Positions 30,867 to 32,279 of a stretch of 32,279 nt of DNA are shown one piece after another (within the stretch, counting starts at the first letter, position 1; each line of letters begins with the position of its first letter). A model generated the notes under the pieces. The model ran no database searches and was not told where the DNA came from. It saw only the letters and a list, made by a program, of their open reading frames with translations. The stretch comes from an uncultured Clostridia bacterium (GTDB lineage Bacteria; Bacillota; Clostridia; Lachnospirales; Lachnospiraceae), in NCBI GenBank assembly GCA_947167565.1, contig CAMVIN010000013.1:1-32279 (forward strand), written 5' to 3'. A program made the position numbers and the translations under genes.

Positions 30867-31868
30867 TTAATTGTTATGATGACAACCATGTGCGGTCTGA
30901 CCGGTTGTAATGTCCTTTTCATGGCTTAAACCGGTCACAAGAGAGCGAATTTTTTCATCTTCTAACGCTTCCCCGATGACAATCAGAACCTCCTGTCCCT
31001 GTTCGACAACTTTAAGGTCTGTCTCTGCCGCCGTCGCATTCAACTGAAGCCAATCCCCTTTCGGTGTCTTGACAAATCCCTTCACCCGATAGACACGGCC
31101 ATAGGAAGCATCTTCAAACAGCTCTTTTTTCATCTCAAGAAGTTCACTCTCTGCCATCACCACATGATAAAAGAAGAGGGATTGATACTCATTTTCCTCC
31201 GACACATGCCTCTTACTATGACTCGCTGCAACATAGCCACAGTTCTCGATTTTCTCAAAATCGCCGCCTGTCAGATGTCCCCACGGCTTTGCCAGAATAT
31301 CTGAGCCGGGGAATACATATCTTCTGTCACACGTAAACTTCTCCAGCGCCCGGTTCATATGAGCAACCGTTCTCTCCTGCACCTGTTCTCCGTTTTCTGT
31401 CACCTTGCTCAACAAAATCGTACCCGCATCAGCAATCTGGGAAACAAGAAGATACTCGGACTCCTCTGACATATTTTCCTCCAACGCCTCATCCACAATG
31501 GCAATTACATTTCCCATCTGATACCATCGGTCCAACGGCTCCTCATACAAAATATCAAAAAACTCATCCACATCAAAAATACCGGACGGCTCCACAATTA
31601 CCCTGTCATACCCGAGCATACCCATGGAAATCAACTTCGTCTTAAAGCGTCTCCGATAGCAGTCCATATCCCCCGCCACAACCATCTCAAGTCCGCAGTC
31701 CTGTCCCAATTCTTCATCTAAGAGCATCAGGTCTACGCTGATTGCGCCGTAGTCGTTCTCAATAATCCCCACGCGCTCACCCTTGTCCAGAAGATACCGC
31801 ACATATTTTTTGATAAATGTCGTTTTACCCGAGCCCAGAAACCCGGTTACTAAATCAATTTTCGCCAT
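30867..31868 (-). CDS. COG0523/CobW-family GTPase (G3E), without the CxCC motif
   Basis: 333 residues. P-loop GFLGSGKTT (9-17), an ENDYG loop replacing the family's NEFG, Walker B VIVEPSG, and ILLSKVT in the place of NKxD. An mCobW/C-terminal domain of the usual kind follows. The family loads metals (Zn, Ni, Co) onto partner proteins. The conserved CxCC metal motif, normally just after strand 2, is replaced by GDMDC (only C70 remains). The C-terminus ends HGCHHNN, another possible metal site. A GGCGGGAG ribosome site precedes the start, which overlaps the end of the upstream LRR gene by 19 bases. Confidence 0.85.
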   Translation of the reverse strand: MAKIDLVTGFLGSGKTTFIKKYVRYLLDKGERVGIIENDYGAISVDLMLLDEELGQDCGLEMVVAGDMDCYRRRFKTKLISMGMLGYDRVIVEPSGIFDVDEFFDILYEEPLDRWYQMGNVIAIVDEALEENMSEESEYLLVSQIADAGTILLSKVTENGEQVQERTVAHMNRALEKFTCDRRYVFPGSDILAKPWGHLTGGDFEKIENCGYVAASHSKRHVSEENEYQSLFFYHVVMAESELLEMKKELFEDASYGRVYRVKGFVKTPKGDWLQLNATAAETDLKVVEQGQEVLIVIGEALEDEKIRSLVTGLSHEKDITTGQTAHGCHHNN

Positions 31869-32279
31869 GTTGCTCCCGCCTTTTTCAGCAGCTTTTTATA
31901 TTTTTTCTTCTTTTTCTTCGGCACTTTTATCGTTGCCTTTTTATAAATCCCTTTAAATGCCTTAGCTGCAATTTTCTTTATTTTTGAGGATTTTACAGTG
32001 ATTTTCTTTAACTTTTTGTCACCGTAAAATGCCTGCTTGCCAATTGAGGTAATATTTTTTCCTATTGTCACTTTTTTTAGTTTTTTGTATTTTTTAAATG
32101 CTTTTGCACTAACCGATGTAATTTTGTAAACCACACCGTCATACTTGACGGATGCCGCAATTGTCACACTTTTCCCTGTCTTTTTCACGGCGCCTGTAAC
32201 TGCGACCGCTCCGTTTTTACCGGATTGATTCGCCACCGTTGTTATTTTATAGCGATACGCACCCTTCTTAAATGTTGTT
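31850..32279 (-). CDS. BspA-type leucine-rich-repeat surface protein, C-terminal part (truncated by window edge)
   Basis: The frame is open to the right edge (143 codons visible), so the N-terminus lies outside. It holds the last one or two LRR_5 (BspA-type) repeats (KAFKKYKKLKKVTIGKNITSIG and KQAFYGDKKLKKITVKSSKIKKI) followed by the standard end KGIYKKATIKVP and a lysine-rich tail. Such proteins are exported surface adhesins. Stop TGA at 31850 lies inside the GTPase gene (19-base overlap), so the two may be co-transcribed. Confidence 0.85.
   Translation of the reverse strand, partial: TTFKKGAYRYKITTVANQSGKNGAVAVTGAVKKTGKSVTIAASVKYDGVVYKITSVSAKAFKKYKKLKKVTIGKNITSIGKQAFYGDKKLKKITVKSSKIKKIAAKAFKGIYKKATIKVPKKKKKKYKKLLKKAGATWRKLI

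Overview
The window looks like chromosomal DNA of a Gram-positive clostridium, most likely a Lachnospiraceae-type gut bacterium. The evidence is moderate to low GC, strong AGGAGG-type ribosome binding sites, sigma-A promoters of the TTGACA/TATAAT kind, YhaM and MutS2, secreted lysine-rich proteins with FN3-like or BspA-type leucine-rich tails, and a PASTA kinase. No rRNA, tRNA, CRISPR array or transposase was seen.

Layout. 1-1758: partial multi-zinc-ribbon protein with a nuclease-like core, downstream of rlmD. 1790-4411: yhaM-rlmD operon. 4540-6909: mutS2. 6879-8727: an ECF sigma factor and its membrane anti-sigma partner, preceded by an ECF-style promoter. 8863-9810: alpha/beta hydrolase. 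9815-11161: MATE exporter whose promoter is overlapped by a perfect inverted repeat. 11259-15079: a potassium block made of ktrB/trkH, ktrA/trkA, and a KdpD/KdpE-like two-component pair.

15275-23575 is the most unusual part. A roughly 0.4 kb element, here read as a type I toxin-antitoxin locus (holin-like toxin of about 32 residues, convergent antisense RNA, shared two-way terminator), occurs three times, plus a fourth time as a gutted remnant. All copies have the same orientation, and each lies directly upstream of a gene or operon for secreted or membrane proteins: a double DUF6273-like/FN3 protein, a zinc-ribbon membrane-protein operon, and a CHAP hydrolase with duplicated modules and an FN3 tail. 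Next to the first copy only a 34-base scrap of a CHAP gene is left. The result is an alternating array of cargo and toxin-antitoxin units with signs of decay: a disrupted toxin, an in-frame stop, a probable frameshift and an eroded copy. The toxin leaders can fold their Shine-Dalgarno sequence into a hairpin, and one base pair of the stem covaries between copies.

23619-29435: a secreted NPCBM-like protein divergent from a small XRE regulator, then an operon of a secreted proline-rich protein, a PASTA Ser/Thr kinase and a helical protein of unknown function. 29454-32279: a receiver-only response regulator, a secreted protein, a COG0523/CobW GTPase lacking the usual CxCC motif, and the C-terminal end of a leucine-rich-repeat surface protein.

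All functional calls come from reading the sequence and from remembered family features. No database search was run.
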